Positions 1 to 7,907 of a stretch of DNA of 21,985 bases are shown piece by piece. This DNA comes from Phlyctochytrium arcticum (taxonomy: Eukaryota > Chytridiomycota > Chytridiomycetes > Chytridiales > Chytridiaceae), in assembly GCA_025602905.1 (NCBI GenBank), contig JAHLKI010000086.1, forward strand, positions 1-21,985, written 5' to 3'. Position 1 is the stretch's first letter. Every line of letters starts with the position of its first letter. The position numbers were made by a program, and so were the translations under genes. The notes under the pieces were generated by a model. It saw only the letters and a program-made list of their open reading frames with translations, ran no database searches and was not told the origin of the DNA.

Positions 1-52
1 TGTATAACATATCAGACATATGATAATTTGTATACGTCAATCTTATACTTAC

Positions 53-250
53 ATCTTGGTAATATGAATCTTTTGAATTCCCTTCAACCGGATATGTAAC
101 CTTTGCCCATTTCTCATTTTTCAATCTCTGGCAAATTTCACGTGCAGGATTAATACGATACATGCTTGCAAGTGACAGATAGTCATCGGTATTCAAATGT
201 CCGCAAATTTTTGAGAAGAGTTCGAAAGGCAAAGTGTCCAACAAGTTCAT
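53..250 (-). CDS. F-box-like protein, first exon only (partial)
   Basis: The minus strand opens with an ATG at 250-248 and stays open for exactly 66 codons to a GTAAGT donor (52-47); the rest of the gene lies beyond the left edge. The N-terminus has an F-box pattern: residues 4-30 read LDTLPFELFSKICGHLNTDD followed by YLSLASM, i.e. the LPxEL, I and L, D and L positions of an F-box. F-box proteins are substrate adaptors that bind Skp1 in SCF ubiquitin ligases, and fungal genomes often carry expanded families of them. What I see is the motif, the clean start and a consensus donor. The F-box assignment rests on about 40 residues, and the substrate-binding part is not in the window, so its target is unknown. 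Confidence 0.6.
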
Positions 251-814
251 TACAATTGTAATACCAAAAAACACAGGTTGAAAAAAACCCAGTCCGCGTC
301 CCTGACTTACTCTGTACGATACATGGGAGAATCATGCCCGAATAGTACAAGAATGATTAAGAATCAGGTAAGAATCAGAGTGACCGGTGGGGTGTGGTAG
401 CAATCATGCACGATCATACAAGAATCACAAAGGAATCAATAAAGAATCGGGTAAGATTCTAGCAATTCTAGCAAGATCCTAGCTTTTTAAGAATCGAGTG
501 GGGTGCGTATTCAACAAATAAAATTAAGAGACGCTTCACTCTAAACAACTTCTATCTTTCTAGTCCAAATTTGAACAAAGATATTAAATGAATTTTAAAA
601 AAAATTTAACTTTCTTTTTCAAATTTGAACTACTTTATGAAAAATTTGGGCTAGGAAACTAGACACTCCACGATTCAGAAGGGGAACACCAAGCGAGTCA
701 TCCCTGGGCGATCTGGAAGCTAGCTAGAATCATGTATGATGTATGTACGATCCATGTAAGATATAGAACGCGACAATATGCGTCAAAAGACTACGGTTGC
801 TGCGCAAACTCCGA
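251..814. repeat. Intergenic tract with degenerate AAGAATC repeats and a small inverted repeat
   Basis: No convincing gene is present. Between about 330 and 500 the word AAGAATC and near variants recur at irregular spacing. At 557-572 and 642-658 there is an imperfect inverted repeat (arms match apart from one substitution and one inserted base) around an AT-rich loop. It could be the remains of a small foldback element. No target duplication was identified. Confidence 0.4.
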
Positions 815-991
815 TTCTATCGATAGAATCTTGTGAGCGGTTGGTTGCGCAGAATCCGGCCAGCTTTCTGGTTAAACGTTCTATTGATAGAATCATGTGA
901 GCGGTTGGTTGCGCAGAATCCGGCCAGCTTTCTGGTTAAACGTTCTGTTGATAAAATCATGTGAGCGGTTGGTTGCGCAGAATCCGGCCAG
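815..991. repeat. Tandem repeat, 64-bp unit, nearly three copies
   Basis: Three units start at 815, 879 and 943, a regular 64-bp period. Each begins with a near-palindrome TTCTATCGATAGAATC (degraded in copies 2 and 3) and contains the identical block GTGAGCGGTTGGTTGCGCAG. The third copy diverges after 991. Further CTATCGATAG and CTATCAATAG words occur just downstream (about 1009-1050), so the palindromic core extends beyond the array. Function is unknown. Confidence 0.85.
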
Positions 992-1469
992 ATTGACAGG
1001 TCAAAATGCTATCGATAGATATCTGACCGGTCAAAAACCTATCAATAGATCTATACCCCGGCCAGTTTATCCGGCTAGTGTCACAGTGCCATTACAGCTG
1101 CGCCGACAGACTTTTGTCAACCTTGGTAATCACGTTGATGTAGAGAGCTTTCAAACGGTCCCATTGCCGATTGCGAAGAACCCATTGGGTGATATCACCA
1201 ATCTGCCGTCCCCCAGTTCCAAAACGACCAAAAAACCTGTCCGAGACTTCCTCTCCACGACCTCCCTCGAGTACGATCTCGCGCGTTGCGGTTGCTTCGC
1301 TTTAGCCTGCCAATGTTCAGCAATGTATCAGTCCATTGGGACTACGTCACTAGAGCATTTCCTGAAAAACATTGACAAAGATGTTCCGCGTGATAGTGAA
1401 GGTAAGCCAGACAACGATGTCTTCCGAGCTGTGTCTCTCGCCGGTGGGAGATCAACCTCTCACCGTTTT
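992..1469. other. No supported gene; open plus frame without a usable start
   Basis: A plus-strand frame stays open to 1484, but its only early start would be a GTG inside the tandem repeat, and no upstream ATG or splice acceptor gives it a natural beginning. The segment contains TGTCACAGTGC at 1079, a word that also begins the palindrome at 5352. I see no protein family in it. Confidence 0.3.
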
Positions 1470-1811
1470 TTACACCCCATCTAAAATCACCCGACGCAGG
1501 CTCAACTTGCTAGCTTGATTACGGGACCCTCTTTTGCTCATATATGTACCTGTCCGAACGCGGTCGATGAATTTAGACGCTTCTTTTTTCGCATCAAACT
1601 TCAATTTCTACATAGGCTTAGGTAGTTGCCACGCTCTCTCAAATTTCTTTAGTACACTTTCTTCGACTTCAGCTACCCATAAGATATATTTCATATAAGT
1701 TTTGAGGCCCTTTTCAGGTACCTCTTCATTCTCCAGGAATTCCCCCAGCGGTCGGACATTGCTTATGTAAATTTTTGGCGCCAAAAAACCGGGTTGCGCT
1801 GAGATATTTAG
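1470..1811 (-). pseudogene. Decayed coding fragment with one internal stop
   Basis: Read on the minus strand from about 1811, the frame runs through a plausible soluble protein segment (for example GEFLENEEVPEKGLKTYMKY), meets a TAG at about 1616-1614, then continues in the same frame to a TAA at 1472-1470. Amino-acid composition on both sides of the TAG is protein-like (charged, Lys/Glu-rich) and no frameshift is needed. A possible splice acceptor (CTCAG) lies near the upper end, so it may once have been an exon. I do not recognise the family. An alternative is chance openness in repeat-rich DNA. Confidence 0.3.
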
Positions 1812-1890
1812 CCTAGTTTAGCAAATTACTTGTTCTGTGTCTTTCCATAGTGTTTTCCCATCACCGCCCCTGCGGGGGGATTTCATGTAC

Positions 1891-1897
1891 TATAAAA
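1891..1897 (+). promoter_or_regulatory. TATA box candidate
   Basis: TATAAAA lies about 30 bp upstream of an ATG at 1921 and upstream of the broken AT-hook reading frame. The sequence just before it contains a GC-rich inverted word (CCCCTGCGGGG). It looks like a polymerase II core promoter left on a relic gene. Confidence 0.4.
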
Positions 1898-1986
1898 GCG
1901 GGAGAGATTCACCTCCCCGGATGAAGAACAGAGAAGATTGTACCCACAATTCTGACACAAACGCCTGATGCTTTTGTCGCTACTGA

Positions 1987-2322
1987 TCGCGTCACAAAAG
2001 CTCCATTAGTCCTCCCTCCCCCAAGTACTCAACAAGCCTGAAGCCTTTACCTTTGACAAATGCTGTTCCAGCGCGAGATCCGGGTTTCATTGCGGGACGT
2101 AAGAGGGGACGCCCTCCCGGTACTCCTGATACTAAACCGCGAAAGCGGCGCACAAAGGCAGAGATGGCTGCGGCCAAGGCATCTGGCTTGAGGGGGAGTG
2201 ATAATTGTCGCAGTGCAGTTTCTCGTCAAGAAACTGCACTGCGACGGTTGTTTCCGTCCAATAGGTGCCTGTATGTTTTGTACCAATGCAACAATAAATC
2301 AAACCACGATCTAAGCTTGTAA
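1987..2322 (+). pseudogene. Broken ORF with AT-hook motif
   Basis: The plus frame is open from 1987 to 2322 without an ATG. It encodes a basic segment with a classical AT-hook core (RKRGRPPGTPD at about 2098-2130) followed by KPRKRRTKAEM. A second plus frame immediately upstream (about 1953-2034) is also open and of similar composition, so the original protein probably started near the TATA box at 1891 and has been frameshifted around 2030. AT-hooks bind the minor groove of AT-rich DNA and are common in chromatin proteins and in some transposon proteins. The 3' part runs through a hairpin (2207-2245), which suggests truncation by a foldback sequence. Confidence 0.35.
2207..2245. repeat. Perfect hairpin, 17-bp stem, 5-nt loop
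   Basis: Arms 2207-2223 (GTCGCAGTGCAGTTTCT) and 2229-2245 are exact reverse complements around CGTCA. The outer end resembles the outer end of the large palindrome at 5352 (TGTCACAGTGCA compared with TGTCGCAGTGCA). Confidence 0.85.
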
Positions 2323-2361
2323 TCCCTTCTACTCATACCAGGTAGTTCGAACTTTCTCTAG

Positions 2362-2412
2362 TTATTGTGATAATTACAGAACAAATCTTATTGTGATAAT
2401 TACAGAACAAAC
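2362..2412. repeat. 26-bp tandem duplication
   Basis: TTATTGTGATAATTACAGAA begins at 2362 and again at 2388, and the two units match almost completely. A simple local duplication in non-coding DNA. Confidence 0.8.
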
Positions 2413-2661
2413 CACGGAGAGGAAATCGGACGAGTATAGGTACAAATCTACATGGACCCCGGTGCGCGATGCGCCTGCGGGGATAAGCTCTGGTTTATTT
2501 TTTTGTTAGAGACGGGAAATGGTATGGAAAAAGGTAGTGTACAATATGTAGCAGCAGAAAGTAACAGTTGTTGGCATTGGAGTAGATATTTTAGGCAATA
2601 ATAAATGTGTCCATCACAGAACGTTACCCTGGGCGGGACAGGAAAACAAGTCCAAGAAAAA
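2413..2661. other. Intergenic DNA, nothing recognised
   Basis: No gene, RNA or repeat is supported here. A GC-rich partial inverted word (GGTGCGCGATGCGCC, about 2461-2475) is the only structure seen. Confidence 0.3.
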
Positions 2662-2778
2662 GTCATGCCAGAGTGGACATGGGATGTTAAAAAGGGAAGG
2701 GTCATACAAGAGAGGACATGAGATGTTAAGAAGGGAAAGGTCATGCAGAGGAGGACATATTATGTTAAAAAGGGAAAG
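2662..2778. repeat. 39-bp tandem repeat, three diverged copies
   Basis: Units begin at 2662, 2701 and 2740 with GTCATRC, contain GAGGACATG or a variant and end in a GATGTTAARAAGGGAARG-like tail. Copies differ by several substitutions. The opposite strand is open but repetitive and is not considered coding. Confidence 0.75.
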
Positions 2779-2999
2779 GGCTAAATGTTACAAGTAAGGG
2801 AATCTAGCAAGATATGGAAGGTAAGCAAGAACATGTCAAGACATGGATGCGGCAGGATATGAGGGGAGGACGAAGAGGTCCAGAGTGATACCGGTAGATA
2901 GTGACGATTCGCAGGCCAGAGTATTTTATGCAGCGGTCGGAGAGAACGGCACGGTCAGGCAAGAGGTTGTAACGGCCTAGCAAGGGCTATTGAAGATGT

Positions 3000-4829
3000 A
3001 AGTCTCATCATAAGTAGAGATACAATAAATAGGTAAATAGTTGCAACGTGCATAAGTAGGAGAGAAACAGAAATAGAAAGATAGAAAGCTGCTTCTTATA
3101 AATGTAAGAAGTAGTTATTGCACGACAGGAGTACCATAGATAGTTTGCAGATAGATTGGTGGCAAATTCTCTAATTAGAACGGTACTTAATATTGCTAGC
3201 CAGGTGTGCAATGGAAAATTCCGCAGTGATAGTAGGACATGAATGCCATTGAATGCAAGTAAACAGTTAAAAATGTAAGTGGTGGTTGGTGCACTCCAAC
3301 AATGCAATTGACAGTGAAATGGTAGCTAATGCCCCCCAGGCGTAAGGAAATAGTAAGACAGAGCTGGAAAGAAAGAAATCAAATGGCAGGCTCTTGTATT
3401 CAAACGTTAGCGAATGGCCACCAGGTGTGCAACGGCAGCGATAGAAAGAAATAAAATGGCAACCTCGTAGATTTAAAGTTTATGGGGACGGAGATAGAGA
3501 CGGAAAGAAATAAAACGATACTTAGCAGCTTGTTAGATTGAATTGGTACCCAGCTTGCATTGAAAACCTCAAACGACATAGGCTGAGATGGAAAGAAATC
3601 AGCTTGTTATATTCAAACAGTAGCGAATGCACGCCTGCCTGCAAGGTATAGGCATGCATAGCACTTGTTGTATTCAAACAGCAGCGAATGCACGCCTGCC
3701 TGCAAGGTATAGGCAGAGATGGAAAGAAATAAAGCGATAGTTTAAAGCCTGTCATATTCGAAAGGTAGCATAAGCAAGGCGTGAGATGGGAAGCTCAAAA
3801 GTTATAGTAAGACAGAAATAGAAAGAACTAAAACGATAGCTGGTAACCTGCTGAGCTTCATGGTAGCTACCGCAGGCCAGCTGTGCAATGGAGAGATCAA
3901 AAGTTATAGTAATGCAGAGATTAATGAAATAAAATGATAGGTGGCAGCTTGTCAGAAGTAAATGGCAGCTGCCAGCTATGCGCCAGGAGTGTAAAAGTAG
4001 TCTTCGGGATGCAGGTGGAGATCAATCGAACGCCAGTTCATGCACGCTCGGCGTGTAATAGAGGGTTCAATACTTATGGTAAGACAGAGCTGTAAGAAAT
4101 AAAAGTATAGACTGCAACCTCTTCAGAATTAACCAGTAGTCTGTGCTCGCTCGGCACTGTGTCGGCAGCGTGCACTAAATTATTTGCTGGCTATAGAAAT
4201 GGTCCACGATGAATGGCAGAAGACAGTCTGTGAGATGTAAATGCATGTACCGCATACACAGGTTTGCACTCGATAGCTCGATTGATAGATAGCTTTAGGT
4301 GAAGAGAGGGATCGAAAAGGATATGTACATGGGAATGTACAAGGTTACAGTCCGGAAGGCAATAGGTTTTTCGATTGTTTGCCTGATTAAGACAGGGATA
4401 GAAAGTGACCATGGTGGGAGAGGACAGTCCCTGAAAGACTCAATGAGAGTGATTGTAGGTAATTCCGGACATTTGATAGGGAAATACAAATACAGAAAGG
4501 AGAAACGAGACAGGAGAAAACAGAATGTTCAATTGTAGGTAGTTAGAAATTTGAGAGGCAAGGGCAGAATCCAACCGATAGAGATAGAGAAATAGAAAGA
4601 GGTGTAGAGACCGATGAGTTCGAGAGCATTTGATAGCCTGATCTTTGGATTGAGTCAGCTGGAGACGGAGATACAGAGAGAAATTGTAAGAATAAGAAAA
4701 GTTTGAACTACTTAGGCATTTGGCAGGTAGAGACATATATAATAGCTAGAAGAAAGAAAATCACAGTTAGACTTTTCGGGTGAGGAAAGATGTAGCTAGG
4801 TAGCGAGGTAGCGAGATAGAAAAGTACAA
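3000..4829. repeat. Degenerate satellite-like tract
   Basis: About 1.8 kb made of diverged units that share recurring words: GAAAGAAATAAAAYGATAG, TTGTATTCAAACRGTAGCGAA, GTGTGCAAYGG and AAAAGTTATAGTAA. The clearest pair is a 52-bp block at 3603-3654 repeated at 3664-3715 (61-bp period). The strand is purine-rich throughout and grades into the simple GAGGTA array. Open frames here are short and repetitive, so no gene is called. Confidence 0.65.
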
Positions 4830-5351
4830 GGTAGAGGTAGAGGTAGAGGTAGAGGTAGAGGTAGAGGTAGAGGTAGAGGTAGAGGTAGAGGTAGAGGTAG
4901 AGGTAGAGGTAGAGGTAGAGGTAGAGGTAGAGGTAGAGGTAGAGGTAGAGGTAGAGGTAGAGGTAGAGGTAGAGGTAGAGGTAGAGGTAGAGGTAGAGGA
5001 GAGGTAGAGGTAGAGGTAGAGGTAGAGGTAGAGGTAGAGGTAGAGGTAGAGGTAGAGGTAGAGGTAGAGGTAGAGGTAGAGGTAGAGGTAGAGGTAGAGG
5101 TAGAGGTAGAGGTAGAGGTAGAGGTAGAGGTAGAGGTAGAGGTAGAGGTAGAGGTAGAGGTAGAGGTAGAGGTAGAGGTAGAGGTAGAGGTAGAGGTAGA
5201 GGTAGAGGTAGAGGTAGAGGTAGAGGTAGAGGTAGAGGTAGAGGTAGAGGTAGAGGTAGAGGTAGAGGTAGAGGTAGAGGTAGAGGTAGAGGTAGAGGTA
5301 GAGGTAGAGGTAGAGGTAGAGGTAGAGGTAGAGGTAGAGGTAGAGGTAGAG
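4830..5351. repeat. Hexanucleotide microsatellite (GAGGTA)n, about 87 units
   Basis: A virtually pure run of GAGGTA (TACCTC on the other strand) spans 522 bp. The only interruption I see is one 5-base unit (GAGGA) near 4995, which shifts phase. The long minus-strand frames through it are only (Leu-Pro)n and (Tyr-Leu)n and are not genes. The array ends exactly where the 51-bp palindrome begins. Confidence 0.95.
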
Positions 5352-5402
5352 TGTCACAGTGCATGCTCATAAACCATTGGTTTATGAGCATGCACTGTGA
5401 CA
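5352..5402. repeat. Perfect 51-bp palindrome
   Basis: Arms 5352-5376 and 5378-5402 are exact reverse complements around a single T at 5377. The outer ends read TGTCACAGTGCATGCTC and the centre is TAAACCATTGGTTTA. Two more TAAACCA(A/T)TGGTT words follow at 5426 and 5706. It could be a foldback transposon, a fused pair of terminal inverted repeats or a recombination or replication site of the adjacent element. Confidence 0.95.
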
Positions 5403-5819
5403 GGGGTGGTGTACCTGTTAAGGATTAAACCAATGGTTTACTATGAATAGGGCAATCAGGGTTGCCGCCTGTCAGAAACAGCACAAAACCCCTACAAAAC
5501 CTGTCAAAATCACACCTTTTTCACCATACACATTACACAGGATAATAAGTATGGTTTACACAGGATTATCGGATTACACAGGATTACACAGGATTATCCT
5601 CACTGTCCAAAACCCGCTCTAAACCCACACAAAACCTATCAAAATCAGCCATTTCCAAACATGTCATTCTTTCCAGATTACACAGGATTATCCTTGCTAT
5701 TGCAGTAAACCATTGGTTGAACGATTAAGGGCTTGTATCGGTGCCTCTAGACCACACCATTTTATTCAAGCGACAACAACTTATTACAACAATTTACTAC
5801 AACAATCTGTTACAACGGT
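5403..5819. repeat. Iteron-like region with repeated TTACACAGGATTA and TAAACCAWTGGTT
   Basis: Five copies of TTACACAGGATWA start at 5533, 5556, 5574, 5584 and 5678; the 5574 and 5584 copies overlap at a 10-bp step. They sit in two diverged copies of a larger unit containing ACAAAACCTRTCAAAATCA (about 5492 and 5630). The region is bracketed by TAAACCAWTGGTT words at 5426-5440 and 5706-5718. The layout resembles an origin or recombinase-binding region. No gene is seen here. Confidence 0.65.
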
Positions 5820-6266
5820 TTATTCTATCCTACTCCGTTTTGACACATGTTCCTCCACACTTTCCAACTCTTCTATATACACATTTCTCATCCATACTTC
5901 TGTTTCCTTCATATGTGCTTCACGGATATCCATTGGTAAAGATTGCACATCCACTCTGTTCATTTTTCGAATTAGGAAATCCAATGTCTTTTTCTGATTC
6001 CCATCCTTTATTGACACCTTGGTGATTCCCAGTTTCTTCATCTCCTGCTTGATATATTCGAGTGCTGCTGCGTGCTTCTTGACCACTCGATCCGCGGCTT
6101 TAAACTCGTCAGATTGATCCAAATTGATAAGGTCGATAACTCGTTTTTCTAGGACATCCATTTCTGCTGCTCTTGTTGTGTAATTTGTGCAGAATTTGGG
6201 GCATGCTTTCGCCCTTTTTATGCCTGGTTTAAAGCACATATCGATATACTTTTCTGGGCATTGCAT
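5820..6266 (-). CDS. Element orf1: putative 148-residue helical protein of unknown function
   Basis: An intact minus-strand frame with an ATG at 6266-6264 and 148 codons. The N-terminus is Cys-rich (residues 1-30 contain C3, C11, C22 and C26), consistent with a small metal-binding motif. The rest is highly charged and predicted helical or coiled-coil (KKHAAALEYIKQEMKKLG) and the C-terminus is basic (SKRSRIE). I do not recognise a family. It is transcribed away from orf2, sharing a 418-bp intergenic region that carries a 128-bp duplication and TGTACCATTTT boxes. Composition is more AT-rich than the housekeeping genes to the right, as for the other element ORFs. It lies beside the iteron region, so a replication or DNA-binding role is conceivable, but that is inference. 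Confidence 0.5.
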   Translation of the reverse strand: MQCPEKYIDMCFKPGIKRAKACPKFCTNYTTRAAEMDVLEKRVIDLINLDQSDEFKAADRVVKKHAAALEYIKQEMKKLGITKVSIKDGNQKKTLDFLIRKMNRVDVQSLPMDIREAHMKETEVWMRNVYIEELESVEEHVSKRSRIE

Positions 6267-6684
6267 ATCGATATCAAAATACTGTTTAAAGAATGTGAGT
6301 AGAAAGCCCTATCGACCTTTGGGCACTTTAAATCCTTCTTCTCCCAGATTTCCAGTTTTACAATGCCATGGAAAATCGCTCAAAATTGTACCATTTTCAG
6401 CCATTTCACACCATTCACCAAATTGAGTAGAAAACCCTATCGACATGTGGACACTTCTGAACCTTCTTCAATAATATTTCCTGTTTTTTCAATGCTATAC
6501 AAATTGCTCATTATTGTACCATTTTGCTACCCTTTCTAAATGAACCCTCTTCATCATTCCTTCTGGGCTAGTACACAATTTTCTCCCTCTACATCAGTAT
6601 GGAAAGGATGAATCTCATTTCTTCTGTTATGTGATGAATTTCATCGACTTCTCCATTGGACAAAACTGACATTAGGATACGACA
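6267..6684. repeat. Divergent intergenic region with a 128-bp tandem duplication
   Basis: A unit starting TGAGTAGAAARCCCTATCGAC at 6296 repeats at 6424. The two copies are clearly related over about 110 bp but have diverged by many substitutions. Each ends near the word TGTACCATTTT (6387 and 6515), which recurs at 7751 upstream of orf4. The region separates divergent orf1 and orf2 and presumably holds both promoters. Confidence 0.65.
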
Positions 6685-6715
6685 ATGCCACTTTTGCAGA
6701 ATGGAGAAGTCGATG
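6642..6715. promoter_or_regulatory. 16-bp inverted repeat enclosing the orf2 start codon
   Basis: CATCGACTTCTCCATT (6642-6657) is the exact reverse complement of 6700-6715, leaving a 42-nt loop that contains the orf2 ATG at 6685. In the transcript this could fold over the start codon. A protein-binding role or a local inversion or duplication scar are alternatives. Confidence 0.6.
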
Positions 6716-7125
6716 TTGCGTGGTTGCGAGATGATGGACAATATAAAGAGGCTCCCATGCCCCTCTACATCAGTCTACATTCAAATCAATGTCGTAGATT
6801 TGATGTAGAGCGCATTCGTTTGAAAACTGGTGAAAATTTGCAAAAGAAAGAAGAAATGGATGAATTCTATAAGCAACATGATTTATTAGCATCGGAAGTA
6901 GAAGAAGAATTATTCAAAAAGGATATCATGGATGAAGTCTTGAACAAATATGATAATGGACTATTGACATTCAAAGGAAAAGGTGGTGTAGTAACAACTG
7001 TTACCAATTCGAAACAGGCTTTTGCAATGGCTCATGCGATCGCCAAGAAGAAATGGCAACGAGTCCATGCTGAAGAGTCAAATGAAAATCCATCAGTTAT
7101 ACAATATTTCAAATTGAAAGAATGA
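6685..7125 (+). CDS. Element orf2: putative 146-residue protein of unknown function
   Basis: An intact frame from an ATG at 6685 to a TGA at 7123-7125. The N-terminal third is beta-like (PLYISLHSNQCRRFDVERIR), the middle is acidic and helical (about residues 50-90), and the C-terminal part (LTFKGKGGVVTTVTNSKQAF, then AHAIAKKKWQRVHAEE) looks like a small folded domain ending in a basic helix. I recognise no family. Its stop lies 13 bp from the stop of convergent orf3. Unlike orf3, orf4 and the recombinase it has no visible lesion. The start is supported by the lack of an alternative upstream and by the structured leader around it. Confidence 0.5.
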   Translation: MPLLQNGEVDVAWLRDDGQYKEAPMPLYISLHSNQCRRFDVERIRLKTGENLQKKEEMDEFYKQHDLLASEVEEELFKKDIMDEVLNKYDNGLLTFKGKGGVVTTVTNSKQAFAMAHAIAKKKWQRVHAEESNENPSVIQYFKLKE

Positions 7126-7138
7126 ATATTTCCGCTGC

Positions 7139-7362
7139 TTATTCTTCATCGCGATCCAACTCAAAATGAACAATCCGTGACCTTTTCCACTCCATATAGC
7201 AAGGAAAGCATCGGGGTCTTTGCTTGATAATGGGGATCCCAATAGAACAAATTTTGTTATCGGAAGCATAATCTTTACAAACTCTACAATCCTTTGGAGC
7301 AATTGGTTTTCCATGGATGTCGCAAATTGTACTGCATAAGGGGTTGTGTCAATGGGCGGCAT
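7139..7362 (-). pseudogene. Element orf3: small Cys-rich zinc-binding protein, one frameshift
   Basis: A minus-strand frame of 69 codons (7348-7139, TAA at 7141-7139) has no ATG of its own but carries seven cysteines in a zinc-binding pattern: CxxxC near its start, CRVC, one lone Cys, then CFPC, followed by YMEWKRSRIVHFELDRDEE at the C-terminus. An ATG at 7362 starts a short frame (MPPIDTTP) that would join it after a single-base shift around 7341-7345. I therefore read it as one short gene broken by a one-base deletion, or a sequencing error. A rival open frame over the same bases (7413-7093) lacks the cysteine pattern and is less protein-like. It is convergent with orf2. Zinc-ribbon proteins of this size in mobile elements often act in transcription or DNA binding, but the role here is unknown. 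Confidence 0.5.
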
Positions 7363-7496
7363 TTTCTGTATATAGATATGCCGAAAATGTTGAATTCTTT
7401 TAAATATGCCCATGCATTATTTCTTAAAATGTGTACTTTTTGGTATAGGGGGTTAGATTGATAATCTTGAAGTTCTTGATAATCTGGCCAGAAGCA

Positions 7497-7607
7497 GGGG
7501 GTATTATCGTAGATCTCCAGCCGAGGGGGTATTATTGTAGATCTCAGCCGAGGGGGTATTATTGTAGATCTCCAGCCGAGGGGGTATATCGTAGAACTCC
7601 AGCCGAG
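7497..7607. repeat. Tandem array of a 27-28 bp repeat, four copies
   Basis: Units begin at 7497, 7525, 7552 and 7580 with GGGGGTATTATYGTAGATCT and end in CCAGCCGA; the fourth is slightly degraded. A related array lies at 8806-8930, and both are preceded by a GAAGTTCTTG word (7469 and 8828). The two arrays lie on either side of orf4. Confidence 0.9.
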
Positions 7608-7840
7608 GTTGATTCTCCATTATCTTTGATCATTGGGAGTCTCTAGACCATCAGATCTACCCCTCATTCAAAAAGAACAATCATTTGAAACATTTGAAAT
7701 GTTGAACTTTTTGTGAGGTTAACAAGTATTAACAGGTGTTAACACGCGAATGTACCATTTTCAGACAGTTTTACTAGTAAATTTTGAGGAAATTTTGAAC
7801 TTTTCGGATACCATTATGTCACAAGATCTCCCCCCAGGTT
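7608..7840. promoter_or_regulatory. Upstream region of orf4 with three TTAACA sites at 10-bp spacing
   Basis: TTAACA occurs at 7719, 7729 and 7739, exactly one helical turn apart, followed by TGTACCATTTTCAG at 7751. The same 14-base word is found at 6387. Together with the TATA box at 7841 this looks like an intact promoter with an array of operator or activator sites. Confidence 0.5.
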
Positions 7841-7847
7841 TATAAAA
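7841..7847 (+). promoter_or_regulatory. TATA box of orf4
   Basis: TATAAAA within GGTTTATAAAAGGGG lies 61 bp before the orf4 ATG at 7908, leaving room for a transcription start near 7870 and a short leader. Confidence 0.65.
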
Positions 7848-7907
7848 GGGGTGCACCGGGAGCCACTAGAGCAACCGGATTAGCATTATCACACGCACCT
7901 TTTTCTA

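Noticed and set aside
897..1484. 195-codon plus-strand frame
   Set aside because: It begins at a GTG inside a tandem repeat, has no upstream ATG and no recognisable domain; the opposite strand carries the more protein-like relic in part of it.
4830..5351. Possible telomere repeat (TACCTC/GAGGTA)
   Set aside because: It does not match the TTAGGG-type telomere units I know from fungi, is internal, and is flanked on both sides by unrelated DNA.
4708..5391. Minus-strand frames of about 200 codons encoding (Leu-Pro)n and (Tyr-Leu)n
   Set aside because: They are a pure translation of the GAGGTA microsatellite; the frames swap at the single 5-base unit and no flanking domain exists.
5500..5720. 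CRISPR-like array
   Set aside because: Repeat copies are short (13 bp), irregularly spaced, two overlap, and the context is a eukaryotic nuclear genome.
7093..7413. 106-codon minus-strand frame
   Set aside because: It overlaps the orf2 3' end, and the competing frame on the same strand contains a regular cysteine pattern and a coherent C-terminus, so this one is probably a shadow.
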